Positions 36,472-45,281 are shown, numbered from the stretch's first letter. The stretch: DNA of 64,000 nucleotides from J014 sp964486055 (GCA_964486055.1 CAZALE010000001.1:372001-436000); one strand, 5' to 3'. Numbers and translations are program-made. The notes: generated from the letters alone by a model not told the origin.

Positions 36472-36798
36472 ATCTTTCGATTCCTCATCTGCATACTTTT
36501 GTACACTCGACTAGAGGCATAACCTGAAAAGTAAGAGTTTTCGACTTTCGTCCTTCCACAAGTCTTTTGGGCGTTCAAGCTCCGTCTCCCCGATTCGTAA
36601 GTTACTGAGTTTATCAGCAGTCAGGTGGATTTTTTCTATTGAAATTTATCTGATTGAAAACAACGAATGGCTGTTTTTGTTGGCTATCATTCAAGGTATT
36701 CAAGCATCTTTAATAAGATGGTGAATTGATTTTATGAGCCTTTAAGCATTAGAATAATTGCAGGACTTAAATGAACGAGCAAGGGAAGGAAAATAATT
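36472..36798 (+). other. Intergenic region mtnA-ribA
   Basis: The 327 bases hold no gene I can support. I looked specifically for an FMN riboswitch, which often precedes ribA, and found neither the GGGGCAGGGTG nor the CCGACCGGCGGT block. The right end contains a promoter candidate for ribA and a GGGAAGGA ribosome-binding site. Confidence 0.6.
36726..36755 (+). promoter_or_regulatory. Promoter candidate for ribA
   Basis: TTGATT (36726-36731, four of six) and TAGAAT (36750-36755, five of six) are separated by 18 bases. Transcription would start near 36762, about 37 bases before the ribA ATG. This is a match by eye only. Confidence 0.35.
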
Positions 36799-37449
36799 AT
36801 GATACAAGAACATGCTTTAGATAATGGTCATAAAGAATTAGGACTAGATGTGAGGACGGTTGAAAAGGTAGCGGAAGCTAATTTACCCACTGAATTTGGT
36901 GACTTTAAAATTGCGGGCTACAGATCATTAAGTAGCGAGGAGGAATTTGTCGTCCTTTTTAAAGGCGATCTAGGGTCTGATGTTGCAGTACCTGTTAGAA
37001 TACACTCCCAGTGTTTGACTGGTGATGTTTTTCATTCTCTTAAGTGTGATTGTGGTATTCAATTACGTTGGGCGCTTGAAACTATTGAGAAAGAAGGCAG
37101 AGGAGTGATAGTGTATCAACTACAAGAGGGCAGAGGAATAGGAATCATAAATAAAATTCGAGCTTACTCCCTGCAGGATCAAGGAGCTGATACAGTCGAG
37201 GCTAATTTGATGCTTGGATTTGAGCCTGACTTGCGAAGATATGATCAGTGCGTGGAGATTATAAAAGATTTGGGAGTAAAAAAAGTTAAAGTTATTTCGA
37301 ATAATCCGCAAAAGATACAGGCAATGCGTGAGGGGGGATTGGAGATAGTCGAGCGGATAAAGATGCCATATAATCCGCCAAAGCACGCTCTCAATTACTT
37401 ACGTGTGAAGAAAACGCAGATGGGCCATCTTCTAGATCTAATTGGTTAA
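36799..37449 (+). CDS. ribA: GTP cyclohydrolase II RibA
   Basis: RibA opens the imidazole ring of GTP, the first step of riboflavin synthesis. The zinc site C-x10-C-x-C reads CLTGDVFHSLKCDC; the GTP-binding region has VYQLQEGRGIGIINKIRAY and LQDQGADTVEAN, both characteristic. At 216 residues it is a stand-alone RibA without the RibB domain that many bacteria fuse to it. A strong GGGAAGGA precedes the ATG. It is followed three bases later by a Gfo/Idh/MocA gene, so the two are probably co-transcribed although functionally unrelated as far as I can tell. Confidence 0.95.
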   Translation: MIQEHALDNGHKELGLDVRTVEKVAEANLPTEFGDFKIAGYRSLSSEEEFVVLFKGDLGSDVAVPVRIHSQCLTGDVFHSLKCDCGIQLRWALETIEKEGRGVIVYQLQEGRGIGIINKIRAYSLQDQGADTVEANLMLGFEPDLRRYDQCVEIIKDLGVKKVKVISNNPQKIQAMREGGLEIVERIKMPYNPPKHALNYLRVKKTQMGHLLDLIG

Positions 37450-37451
37450 AT

Positions 37452-38534
37452 ATGCAAAAAGTACGCATTGGCGTTATAGGAACTGGTTTTGCCAGAAGCA
37501 TTCAGATTCCATCTTTCTTGAAAGTAGAAGGTGCAGAGATTGTATCCGTAGCGAGCGCTACTATTCAAAAAGCTGAGCAAACAGCTGAAGAGTTCAGAAT
37601 AAAACATTTTACAGATAACTGGCGAGAAACAGTCAGCCACGAAGAGGTGGACTTAGTTTGCATCACAACGCCGCCAGTATTTCACAAAGAGATGACTGTG
37701 TTTGCCATCGAGCAGGGAAAACATGTCTTGTGCGAAAAGCCAATGGCAATGAACTCCCAAGAAGCCTTTGAAATGCTCGAGCTATCCAAAAAGAATAAAA
37801 GTCTACTTTGCCTGATCGATCACGAGCTTCGATTTCTAAATGGAAGAAAAAAAGCCTACGAGATGATTCGAGCTGATGAAATAGGTAAGATTCGTCACAT
37901 ACGATATGATTTTCGCGCACCTCATCGTGGCAATCCTGAATTGCCATGGAATTGGTGGTATGATGCCACTCGAGGTGGCGGTGTATTGGGAGCCATTGTT
38001 TCACACATATTCGATTCAATACATTGGCTCGCTGGCACGGATATATCAACTGTATTTTGTCAGCTTCAAACTCACATAAAACAGAGAAGAGATAAGGATG
38101 GTGTTTTACATCAGGTTACTAGTGATGATGAAGCAAATCTGTTGCTGAGATTGTCGGATTCCGATTTTGTCGAAGATGCTACTGCGAACATTTCTGCTTC
38201 AATGGTTGAATATCCTGTGTATCAGAATCGAATGGAGATATTTGGTTCGAAGGGATCTTTGAGGATTGAATTCAACGGAGAGTTGTTTATAGGTAAACCA
38301 GATCGAGAAGAATGGTCGAGAGTGGCAGTAGAACCAAATGAGGAGTTGGAAGGAGTCAAGAACACTGGTTGGGGAACTGCATTTCTCGCATTTGCAAAAG
38401 AGTTAATTCGCACTTTACGTGAAGATCAGACGACGCTTCATCATGCTGCTACTTTTGAAGATGGCTATAAGGTTCAGTTGGCTCTCGATGCTGCTAGGAA
38501 ATCTAACGAATTGGGTTGTGTGGTGAAACTTTAG
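37452..38534 (+). CDS. Gfo/Idh/MocA-family NAD(P)-dependent oxidoreductase
   Basis: The 360-residue protein has an N-terminal Rossmann fold starting VRIGVIGTGFARSIQIPSF and the family motif CEKPMAMN (about residues 94-101, with the catalytic Lys in EKP). The C-terminal alpha/beta domain includes WNWWYDATRGGGVLGAIVSH, a typical substrate-side loop with His. By family knowledge it oxidises or reduces a sugar or cyclitol. The exact substrate cannot be read. It follows ribA by three bases. Confidence 0.9.
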   Translation: MQKVRIGVIGTGFARSIQIPSFLKVEGAEIVSVASATIQKAEQTAEEFRIKHFTDNWRETVSHEEVDLVCITTPPVFHKEMTVFAIEQGKHVLCEKPMAMNSQEAFEMLELSKKNKSLLCLIDHELRFLNGRKKAYEMIRADEIGKIRHIRYDFRAPHRGNPELPWNWWYDATRGGGVLGAIVSHIFDSIHWLAGTDISTVFCQLQTHIKQRRDKDGVLHQVTSDDEANLLLRLSDSDFVEDATANISASMVEYPVYQNRMEIFGSKGSLRIEFNGELFIGKPDREEWSRVAVEPNEELEGVKNTGWGTAFLAFAKELIRTLREDQTTLHHAATFEDGYKVQLALDAARKSNELGCVVKL

Positions 38535-38907
38535 AGTGATCCCAGATAGTCTCCGTCAGCTCACTACAAAATCGGGTACTAAGTTTAATTCGTAAATACG
38601 TTAGTAGGGACAGCCGAACTAGAAAATAGCGCAATTCTATGTTTTTAATACTCGAATCTTTTACCAAAAGCTAGCTCGATGGCACTTAAAAATAAGCAAA
38701 TGCTATATTTTGGAAACTACATTCAGCTCATTCAAATAGTTTTAAGTCTTGCCTAGTATTATTTTTCATCGGCTTCAGGTAAAGCTTTGCGTGTTCAGTA
38801 ACTTTTATATCGGTTTATTTTCCAACGATAGTTCATATCTCTAAGCCCACCATTTTTGGTTGTCGATCACACTCTAAAATTATCAAAAATTGGATTAAGA
38901 TGGGCTT
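38535..38907 (+). other. Intergenic region before the histidine kinase
   Basis: These 373 AT-rich bases show no ORF with a ribosome-binding site, no strong dyad and no recognisable RNA motif. A promoter for the kinase is expected here, but no box pair is convincing. Confidence 0.5.
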
Positions 38908-40692
38908 ATGATGGTGTTACTACATTTGTTTACACTTTTTTTGCTAGTGATATTAGGATTTTATATATTCGTGGAGAATCCGAGAAATAGAGCTCACCAA
39001 ACCTTCAGCAGCTTTATAGCATTATTGGGACTTTGGACCATAAAAGACTTAGCCTTTTGGAATTTCGAGGAATTTCAGAGTTTTCCAAACATATGGGCTG
39101 CGCTAAGTTTCGTTTTAGCTTTACTTATGCAATATGCTCTTGTCATATTTGCATGGGTTTTCCCAGAAAATTTGCGAACTCCCAGAAAAAAGGCTGCCAT
39201 TTTGTTCTCGCCAGGTCTGATTTTAATCCCTGCCGCTTTCCTTGGGTTTTTATGGAAATATATCACTTTTTACGATGATGAGCTCAGAATCAACTTAACT
39301 GTTGTAACTTATGTGTTTGTCTTATATATCTACGCTCTCTTTGGCTATGGAGCTTTTATTTTGCTCAAAAAATACTTTCGTTATCGCGGCAGTCAAGAGG
39401 GTCGACAGCTCGGTGCCGTTCTTTGGGCAATAGGCATAACTGTTATTCTTAAGACAATTGCAAACGTAATTTTGCCTTTTTTCGGAAACTATGCGCTTTT
39501 ACCTATGTCATCACTTTTTGTTTTACCAGGGGTTTTGATATGTGCTTATGCAATATCCAATTTTGACTTATTTTCGCTACAGACTGCTTTAGATCAGTTC
39601 AAGCTATTCCCTGTTACCTACAAAATTGCCTTGATAGTAGCTAGTTTAGCGATAACAAGTTTTGTGATATTTCAGATACCCATCGTGTGGTGGACATTTG
39701 GGGAGCATGCAACGATCAAGGATTGGGAGAAATATCTCGTATTTAGCGTTGTGTCAGCCTTATTGCCGAACCTTATTATCGTTTTGTTGATAATTCGCGT
39801 GATTTCTAGACCTCTGGAAAAAATCACCTTGGCTGCGATGCAAGTTATAAATGGTGAATATGGAACGACGGTAGAAATTCGTCGAACTAACGATGAAATT
39901 GGTGTCTTAGCTGACGCCTTTAATCAAATGAGTAGAAAAATGGCTGATGATATAAGGAGATTACAACAATTGAATGATCAGTTAATACAGACGGAGAAGC
40001 TTGCTGCAATGGGAACACTTACCGCAGGTATAGCTCATGAGATCAATAATCCATTAGCCTCCATTTCATCGCTAATTCAGATGATCCAGAAAAAAGAGAG
40101 CTTAGATTTTGAAACTAAAGAGAAGTTGAAGCTGATTTTATCTCAGATAATGCGTATAAAGCAGGTAACATCGGACATGATGGAGTTTGCCAGAGTTCGT
40201 CCTCCCTCCAAAACTCCTTTGAACATAAATGCGGTACTCGAGGCAACACTTCGTTTGGTAAGTTTCGATAAGGGTTTTCAGAGGTTGCAACTTATCAAAG
40301 AATTAGGTGAAGAGCTTCCGAAGGTTTATGGGGATGCTAATCAACTTCAGCAGGTATTTTTGAACATTCTTTTAAACGCACGCGATGCCATGCCAGATGG
40401 TGGGACACTTAAGATAAAGACTTACAAACAAGAAGACAGTGTCATGGTAGAAATCGAGGACAGCGGTATCGGAATAAGCAAAGAAAACTTAAAGCGAGTT
40501 TTTGATCCTTTTTTTACTACAAAACCATCCGGAAGAGGGACAGGTTTAGGCTTGGCTGTTTGTTACGGTATCATTACTGCTCATGGCGGAAATATCGAGG
40601 TGCAATCACAAAGTGGCAAGGGCACAAAATTTATCATTGAGTTTCCAGCGCAGAGGGAATTTATATCGGTTCAGATAAAAAAATCTCAATGA
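38908..40692 (+). CDS. Orphan multi-helix membrane sensor histidine kinase (NtrB-like core)
   Basis: The 594-residue protein starts with about seven to nine membrane helices (residues 1-300) resembling the 7TM histidine kinase N-terminal sensor. A HAMP region (about 300-350, RPLEKITLAAMQVINGEYG) and a HisKA domain follow, with phospho-acceptor His in GIAHEINNPLASISS (about 376). The ATPase domain has N box NILLNARDAMPDGG, G1 DSGIGISKENL and G2 GRGTGLGLAVCYG. All catalytic blocks are intact. No response regulator is adjacent; the receivers at 14.0-15.9 kb are possible partners only by co-residence in the window. Confidence 0.93.
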   Translation: MMVLLHLFTLFLLVILGFYIFVENPRNRAHQTFSSFIALLGLWTIKDLAFWNFEEFQSFPNIWAALSFVLALLMQYALVIFAWVFPENLRTPRKKAAILFSPGLILIPAAFLGFLWKYITFYDDELRINLTVVTYVFVLYIYALFGYGAFILLKKYFRYRGSQEGRQLGAVLWAIGITVILKTIANVILPFFGNYALLPMSSLFVLPGVLICAYAISNFDLFSLQTALDQFKLFPVTYKIALIVASLAITSFVIFQIPIVWWTFGEHATIKDWEKYLVFSVVSALLPNLIIVLLIIRVISRPLEKITLAAMQVINGEYGTTVEIRRTNDEIGVLADAFNQMSRKMADDIRRLQQLNDQLIQTEKLAAMGTLTAGIAHEINNPLASISSLIQMIQKKESLDFETKEKLKLILSQIMRIKQVTSDMMEFARVRPPSKTPLNINAVLEATLRLVSFDKGFQRLQLIKELGEELPKVYGDANQLQQVFLNILLNARDAMPDGGTLKIKTYKQEDSVMVEIEDSGIGISKENLKRVFDPFFTTKPSGRGTGLGLAVCYGIITAHGGNIEVQSQSGKGTKFIIEFPAQREFISVQIKKSQ

Positions 40693-40782
40693 GAGTAAAG
40701 GAGAGTCAGAGCTCGGCAACTATTTTGACGTTGGGCATATGGTGTTTGTTAATTTGTTTGATTTTACCTGCTAGGATGAAAC

Positions 40783-40814
40783 GAGAAAGCGGTCGGTATT
40801 CCGACCGCTTTCTC
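40783..40814. terminator. Bidirectional terminator-like hairpin
   Basis: GAGAAAGCGGTCGG (40783-40796) pairs perfectly with CCGACCGCTTTCTC (40801-40814) around TATT. It lies between two convergent genes, the kinase and the glycine-zipper gene, exactly where a shared terminator is expected. There is no long T-run on either side, so termination efficiency is uncertain. Confidence 0.7.
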
Positions 40815-40864
40815 ATGAGGTATAATTCTGTTGCTTTAATTCAAGGTTTGCCTACCTGAGGGAA

Positions 40865-41302
40865 TTACCAATTTGGGACAGCGTAGATCTTACCATTTCT
40901 AGCTCTGTAGTAGCGATGTCCATTTTTTGTGTATAGATAAGTGGCCCCAGCGCCTATCAGACTGCCAATCACCATTCCTTTCTTTCCTCCCATGTAACCC
41001 CCCAGACCTGCGCCAACCAAAGTGCCACCTGCTATTTTGGCAATCCGTCTATAGTTGCTGTTATATGCCCGTCGTTTGGTGCCTTTTCGACTGGACGCGT
41101 AAACTAGTCCTGCTCCAGCTCCTATCATTGCCCCTTTCTTGCCTCCAATGAGAGCACCTGCTGCGGTACTACCTCCTACTATTGCAATATTTGTTAGTAA
41201 TCCCGGATGCTTCCTCTCAATGCTGCTCTGGCTGTACGAATTATTTGTTAAACAAGCAAGCATCAGAAATAAACCCAGAATCAGAACATTTAGCTTTTTC
41301 AT
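40865..41302 (-). CDS. Exported glycine-zipper protein
   Basis: The 145-residue protein has a signal peptide (MKKLNVLILGLFLMLACLTN); LACL could be a lipobox-like cut site, but the residue after Cys is not typical. Two glycine-zipper units share the pattern GGKKGAMIGAGAGL and GGKKGMVIGSLIGAG, separated by a basic stretch. Such repeats form membrane-associated helix pairs in envelope proteins. I start at the ATG preceded by AAGGAGGAAAAC; the longer frame to 41380 has no ribosome-binding site. Function is unknown. It ends at the shared hairpin with the kinase gene. Confidence 0.82.
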   Translation of the reverse strand: MKKLNVLILGLFLMLACLTNNSYSQSSIERKHPGLLTNIAIVGGSTAAGALIGGKKGAMIGAGAGLVYASSRKGTKRRAYNSNYRRIAKIAGGTLVGAGLGGYMGGKKGMVIGSLIGAGATYLYTKNGHRYYRARNGKIYAVPNW

Positions 41303-41598
41303 AAGTTTTCCTCCTTGGATTTCAAAATTTTTAATGCTTAGAAATTTCATCTTACAGCGAAAACAAGTTCTGTGCCACAAGTCAAAGATCTCAAGTTAAG
41401 CTCGCTTTTTTCAATTTGATAGCAACAGAGCATTGCTATCTAACACGGTAGATTTCTTGAAAGGTTTCTATGCCATATCGGCTAGAATTTAACCATTTCG
41501 TTTATCTCGATTATGAAAATCGGCTGAGATGAAACATAATTGCAGTGTTATCGTACTTCAATCTAAGTTCTTTAAATCACAACATTGGGGGAAGAGAG
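41303..41598. other. Divergent spacer glycine-zipper/amidohydrolase
   Basis: Almost 300 bases separate two divergently transcribed genes, so both promoters must lie here. The notable structure is the 8-bp dyad at 41418-41440. TTGATA (41416-41421) overlaps the left arm and TATCTA (41437-41442) overlaps the right arm, 15 bases apart, a slightly short but possible plus-strand promoter. GGGGGAAGAGAG precedes the amidohydrolase ATG. Confidence 0.5.
41418..41440. promoter_or_regulatory. Operator-like inverted repeat
   Basis: GATAGCAA (41418-41425) and TTGCTATC (41433-41440) form a perfect dyad around CAGAGCA in the divergent promoter region. The symmetry and position fit a dimeric repressor or activator site. 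No regulator gene is adjacent, and one such dyad could arise by chance in the intergenic DNA of this window. Confidence 0.4.
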
Positions 41599-42909
41599 AT
41601 GAAGAAGCTTATACTTTTTTGTCTGTTCGCATTGCCTGCCTTCGGACAAGACAAACCAACAGCGTTCATAAACGCCAGAATTATTCCGATAGTTGGCCAG
41701 CCGATAGAAAAAGGTGTTCTTTTGATTCAAGGCGGAAAAATCCTAGCGGTTGGTGCTATCGGAGCTGTCAATATTCCTAAAGATGCCACGATTTTTGATG
41801 TGAATGGTAAAGTAATCATGCCAGGACTTGTTGATACCCATAGTCACATCGGTGAAGTCTCTGGTGGCGATGGCTCAGGTCCAATTCAGCCAGATGTTAG
41901 AGTTTTGGATTCTATAAATGTCAGAGCGTCTAGTATAAGGCGTGCGCAGGCTGGTGGCATTACTACTGTTAACGTAATGCCGGGTTCTGGACATCTAAAT
42001 AGCGGCCAGACACTTTATTTAAAACTTCGATCCGGAGCAAATAAGATCGAAGATCTGTTACTTTACACTGAAGATGGCCGAATTGCCGGCGGAATGAAAT
42101 TTGCCAATGGCACTAATTCATTAAGGTCTGGAGGAGGAAATTTTCCTGGCACCCGTGCAAAGTCTGCTGCACTCGTCAGGGAACAATTGATAAAAGCGCA
42201 AGAATATCGCGAAAAGATTCGCAAAGCAGGAGATGATAAGTCCAAATTACCTCCTCGTGATTTGATGATGGAAGCGTTGGTTGAGGTATTGGAGGGAAAG
42301 CGAGTTGTTCATTTCCACACGCATCGACATGATGACATAATGACGGTGCTTCGTCTACAAAAAGAGTTTGGTTTTAGGGTTGTATTGCACCATGTATCTG
42401 AAGCTTGGAAAGTTGCTGATGAAATCGCTAAGGCCAAGGTGCCGTCGTCAATAATTGTGATAGACTCTCCTGGTGGTAAGTTAGAGACCATGGATATTTC
42501 AATGGGCAATGGTGCAGCACTAGAAAGAGTCGGCGCATTAGTCGGTTTTCACACAGACGATTACATTACAGACTCAAGACTCTTTCTTCGCTCAGCTGCT
42601 TTAGCCGTTCGTAATGGCATGTCTCGTGAAAAGGCATTATATGCAATGACCATGGCAGGCGCTATAATGCTTGATCTAGACAAACGAGTTGGCTCGCTTG
42701 AGCCCGGAAAAGACGCTGATTTTATTGTGTTATCTGGTGATCCGCTGAGTGTCTATACTAAAATCCTTCAGACATGGGTAGAGGGTAAAAAGGTTTTTGA
42801 TCGCAGTGATCCTAAAGATTATCTCATAGCTGTCGGTGGTTACGGTGCTTCCAATGATCGTCACATTCATATAGATTGCTTCGAAGAGTTAGGAGGTGAG
42901 CTGAAATGA
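41599..42909 (+). CDS. Exported metal-dependent amidohydrolase (motifs intact)
   Basis: The 436-residue protein begins with a short signal peptide (MKKLILFCLFALPAFGQ). The amidohydrolase TIM barrel has the metal ligands of the imidazolonepropionase/dipeptidase-like group: HSH at residues 81 and 83 (VDTHSHIG), HFHTHRHDD, LHHVSE and GFHTDDYITDS with the catalytic Asp. The C-terminal beta domain closes with SLEPGKDADFIVLSGDP. ATG 41599 follows GGGGGAAG; an upstream ATG at 41545 would mask the signal peptide. It overlaps the next gene by ATGA and is homologous to it. Substrate unknown. Confidence 0.9.
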   Translation: MKKLILFCLFALPAFGQDKPTAFINARIIPIVGQPIEKGVLLIQGGKILAVGAIGAVNIPKDATIFDVNGKVIMPGLVDTHSHIGEVSGGDGSGPIQPDVRVLDSINVRASSIRRAQAGGITTVNVMPGSGHLNSGQTLYLKLRSGANKIEDLLLYTEDGRIAGGMKFANGTNSLRSGGGNFPGTRAKSAALVREQLIKAQEYREKIRKAGDDKSKLPPRDLMMEALVEVLEGKRVVHFHTHRHDDIMTVLRLQKEFGFRVVLHHVSEAWKVADEIAKAKVPSSIIVIDSPGGKLETMDISMGNGAALERVGALVGFHTDDYITDSRLFLRSAALAVRNGMSREKALYAMTMAGAIMLDLDKRVGSLEPGKDADFIVLSGDPLSVYTKILQTWVEGKKVFDRSDPKDYLIAVGGYGASNDRHIHIDCFEELGGELK

Positions 42910-44099
42910 AAAGAGTTTGCTTGGTTTTTTGTCTTCTATTTTTATTTTTCATACATGCAAATGCCCAAATTGCTGTAAAAGGCGAAACAATTTGGACAAT
43001 GGCTGGTGAGAATATTATCAATGGGGTTGTCTTAATAAACTCCAGCGGTAAGATCGAGGCCGTCGGCCCTGCGTCACAGATAAAAATACCCGCAGATTAC
43101 AAAGTGATATCTGCAAAAGTCGTGACTCCTGGCTTGATAGACGCCCATTCAGTCATAGGATTATCGGGTTATCTGAATCAGCCACATGATCAGATGCAAG
43201 TTGATCAATCTGGTCCAATCCAGCCTGAGTTGCGTGCGATCGATGCTTATAATCCAGAGGAAAAGCTTATCGAATGGGTCAGACAATATGGTGTTACAAC
43301 GGTTCATACTGGTCATGCTCCCGCCGCCCTGGTCTCTGGTCAAACGATGATAGCCAAAACCTTTGGTCGCACCATCGACGAAGTTACTTTGGTGCCAACT
43401 GCGATGATCGCTGTGACTCTTGGCGAAGCCGCATTAGCTCAACAAGGACGATCACCCGGAACTAGAGCTAAAGAGGCTGCCATGATTCGATCCGAGTTAG
43501 TAAAGGCTCAGTCTTATGGGAGCAAGCCAGATTCTCCAAAAGATATTCGTCAAGAAATGTGGCAGAAAGTTCTTAGGAGAGAAATCCCGTTATTAGTGAC
43601 TGCTCACAAAGCTCATGACATAATGACTGCACTAAGAATCGCTAAGGAATTTAACATCAGGATAATACTTGATGGAGCAAGTGAGTCATACCTACTGATA
43701 AATGAAATTAAGCAGGCAGGCGTACCGGTTATAATTCATCCGACGATGTATAGAGCAGGTGGAGACGCTGAGAATCTCTCGATGGAGACTGCTGCAAAAT
43801 TAAAAGCTGCTGGTATATTGGTAGCTCTACAAAGCGGTTATGAAACATACGTGCCGAAGACCCGCGTGGTATTGTTCGAAGCTGCTATCGCAGCTGCTAA
43901 TGGGCTTTCACAGCGTGATGCCCTTGCAACCATCACAATTGATGCCGCACGAATTTTAGGAATTGCGGATCGCGTAGGATCAATCGAAGTCGGAAAAGAT
44001 GGTGACCTAGCTCTCTATGATGGCGATCCATTCGAATATACCACACATTGCATCGGGACAATCGTGAATGGACGCGTTGCTAGCGATACGGTAAGATAA
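42906..44099 (+). CDS. Exported amidohydrolase paralogue with lost metal ligands
   Basis: The 397-residue protein has a clear signal peptide (MKRVCLVFCLLFLFFIHANAQ) and the same fold as its upstream neighbour, including shared landmarks SGPIQPELRAIDA, SPGTRAKEAAMIR, and SIEVGKDGDLALYDGDP. At ligand positions it differs: HSH becomes HSV (81-83), LHHVSE becomes LDGASE, and FHTDDY becomes LQSGYET. It therefore looks catalytically inactive, or uses another mechanism. Translational coupling to the intact paralogue by ATGA suggests a one-to-one complex. Reading frame is intact, so it is not decaying as a pseudogene. Confidence 0.88.
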   Translation: MKRVCLVFCLLFLFFIHANAQIAVKGETIWTMAGENIINGVVLINSSGKIEAVGPASQIKIPADYKVISAKVVTPGLIDAHSVIGLSGYLNQPHDQMQVDQSGPIQPELRAIDAYNPEEKLIEWVRQYGVTTVHTGHAPAALVSGQTMIAKTFGRTIDEVTLVPTAMIAVTLGEAALAQQGRSPGTRAKEAAMIRSELVKAQSYGSKPDSPKDIRQEMWQKVLRREIPLLVTAHKAHDIMTALRIAKEFNIRIILDGASESYLLINEIKQAGVPVIIHPTMYRAGGDAENLSMETAAKLKAAGILVALQSGYETYVPKTRVVLFEAAIAAANGLSQRDALATITIDAARILGIADRVGSIEVGKDGDLALYDGDPFEYTTHCIGTIVNGRVASDTVR

Positions 44100-44128
44100 A
44101 AACTAGGGCAGCATAGGGTAAACTCATG

Positions 44129-44160
44129 AAAAGCCGAGGGTTGATTAACTCTCGGCTTTT
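44129..44160 (+). terminator. Intrinsic terminator after the amidohydrolase pair
   Basis: AAAAGCCGAG (44129-44138) pairs with CTCGGCTTTT (44151-44160); the inner bases extend the stem with one G-T wobble, leaving a short GATT loop. The T-rich end follows the stem. It lies 30 bases after the second amidohydrolase stop and separates that operon from the next gene. Confidence 0.75.
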
Positions 44161-44215
44161 GTATACGCAAAAACAGTGATAGAATTTTTTTACACCCCCT
44201 GGCAGGAGGAAAATT

Positions 44216-44584
44216 ATGACCAAAGCTGCGATAGTATGTGGTTTGCTCTTGATTTTGGTTGCTTTTGTCGGCTATGGATATGGTTTGGCAATGGGAAATG
44301 CAAGTTTGACAGCGCTCATTCCACTAATTTTTGGAGTAGTCCTATTGGCCTTGGGATTTTTTGCTCAGAAAAAAGATGAGTTACGTAAAACGCTGATGCA
44401 CATAGCGGTTGTCGTGGCATTTATCGGATTTTTAGTGCCATTATTTCGTATCATCTCCACTATCAATCAGTTCACACTTAATTTTGCGGCTGCGATGCTG
44501 ATCTCGATGACTTTAATTTGCTTAATATTCGTAATCTTGGCTATTAAGTCGTTCATAGATGCTAGACGTTCCAGACAATCCTAA
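44216..44584 (+). CDS. Small four-helix membrane protein of unknown function
   Basis: The 122-residue protein is almost entirely hydrophobic, with four predicted membrane helices (about residues 5-27, 32-50, 62-80, and 89-112) and a basic C-terminal tail (DARRSRQS). A perfect AGGAGG lies six bases before the ATG. I do not recognise a family. A terminator precedes it and a structured spacer follows, so it may be a single-gene unit. Its pattern is that of small integral proteins without catalytic motifs. Confidence 0.8.
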   Translation: MTKAAIVCGLLLILVAFVGYGYGLAMGNASLTALIPLIFGVVLLALGFFAQKKDELRKTLMHIAVVVAFIGFLVPLFRIISTINQFTLNFAAAMLISMTLICLIFVILAIKSFIDARRSRQS

Positions 44585-44646
44585 GAACTTAAGATAAGAT
44601 TGCGTAAAAGCTCCGATTCTGAGGTACAGCGACTAAAGCTGGATTC

Positions 44647-44757
44647 CTACTTATCCCAGGGTGATTTTAACCTTGGATTTAAAACTTTTTCGTCCATTAG
44701 TTCCCTTTTTCTGTCTTAAAGATTGGATACGGCGAAAGCCGTAAAACTCATAAGTAG
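44647..44757 (+). promoter_or_regulatory. Candidate structured leader of the Spy-like gene
   Basis: An outer stem pairs CTACTTAT (44647-44654) with ATAAGTAG (44750-44757). It encloses a hairpin CCAGGGT/ACCTTGG (44656-44662 with 44670-44676, one wobble) and a hairpin TACGGC-GAAA-GCCGTA (44728-44743) with a GNRA loop. The outer stem closes ten bases before AAGGAGG. I do not recognise a known riboswitch class. Chance pairing of the outer stem is quite possible, so this is a candidate only. Confidence 0.3.
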
Positions 44758-44777
44758 ATTAAATAAGGAGGATTTTT

Positions 44778-45281
44778 ATGAGAAAGATTTTATATGCATC
44801 TTCGTCGCTGGTTTTATTACTCTTATGTCTTACCTTTGCTTTTGCACAAAGGTCAGATACCGAAGCACGGCCCTTCAAGGGAAAATTCCTTGCTGAGAAA
44901 ATAGCTCAAAAGTTAGAATTGACCGATGAGCAAAAGAGCAGAATCAGAGAAATTCTGCAATCGCAACGTGAGAGGGTACGTCCTCTGATGCAAGAGAAAA
45001 GACAAATCCATCTTCAGATGAAAGATCTCGGTAAAGATGGGGTGTTTGATGAGGCTAGAGTTTCGGAGTTAGCAACAAGGAAGGCTGAAATTGATAAGCA
45101 ACTCACAATTGAGTTTCAGAGAACGAAAGCTTCCATTTTTGCCGTTTTAACTCCAGAACAAAGAGCAAAGATGGAACAGATGCAATCAGAATTCAAAAAT
45201 AGATTGCGAGAACGAATACGTAATAAATTTCCCAATGGATTTCAGGAACTACCAAAGCAAGATTTGCGTAAAAGCAATTAA
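44778..45281 (+). CDS. Spy/CpxP-like periplasmic LTxxQ protein
   Basis: The 167-residue protein has a signal peptide (to about residue 24, LLLCLTFAFAQ) and two LTxxQ motifs, LTDEQKSRI (about 52-60) and LTPEQRAKM (about 116-124), in an all-helical, charged body. By family knowledge Spy and CpxP are periplasmic chaperones or stress sensors, and related CnrX/ZraP proteins respond to metals. No metal-binding His or Cys cluster is visible here. AAGGAGG precedes the ATG, and the gene ends before an intrinsic terminator. The leader may be structured. Confidence 0.87.
   Translation: MRKILYASSSLVLLLLCLTFAFAQRSDTEARPFKGKFLAEKIAQKLELTDEQKSRIREILQSQRERVRPLMQEKRQIHLQMKDLGKDGVFDEARVSELATRKAEIDKQLTIEFQRTKASIFAVLTPEQRAKMEQMQSEFKNRLRERIRNKFPNGFQELPKQDLRKSN

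Noticed and set aside
36472..36798. FMN riboswitch or tRNA in the ribA upstream region
   Set aside because: The FMN aptamer blocks are absent, and a GTTCAAG string near 36577 has no matching T-stem or acceptor stem.
42906..44099. Calling the second amidohydrolase a pseudogene
   Set aside because: The frame, signal peptide and fold landmarks are intact; only the metal-site residues differ, so a maintained pseudoenzyme fits better.
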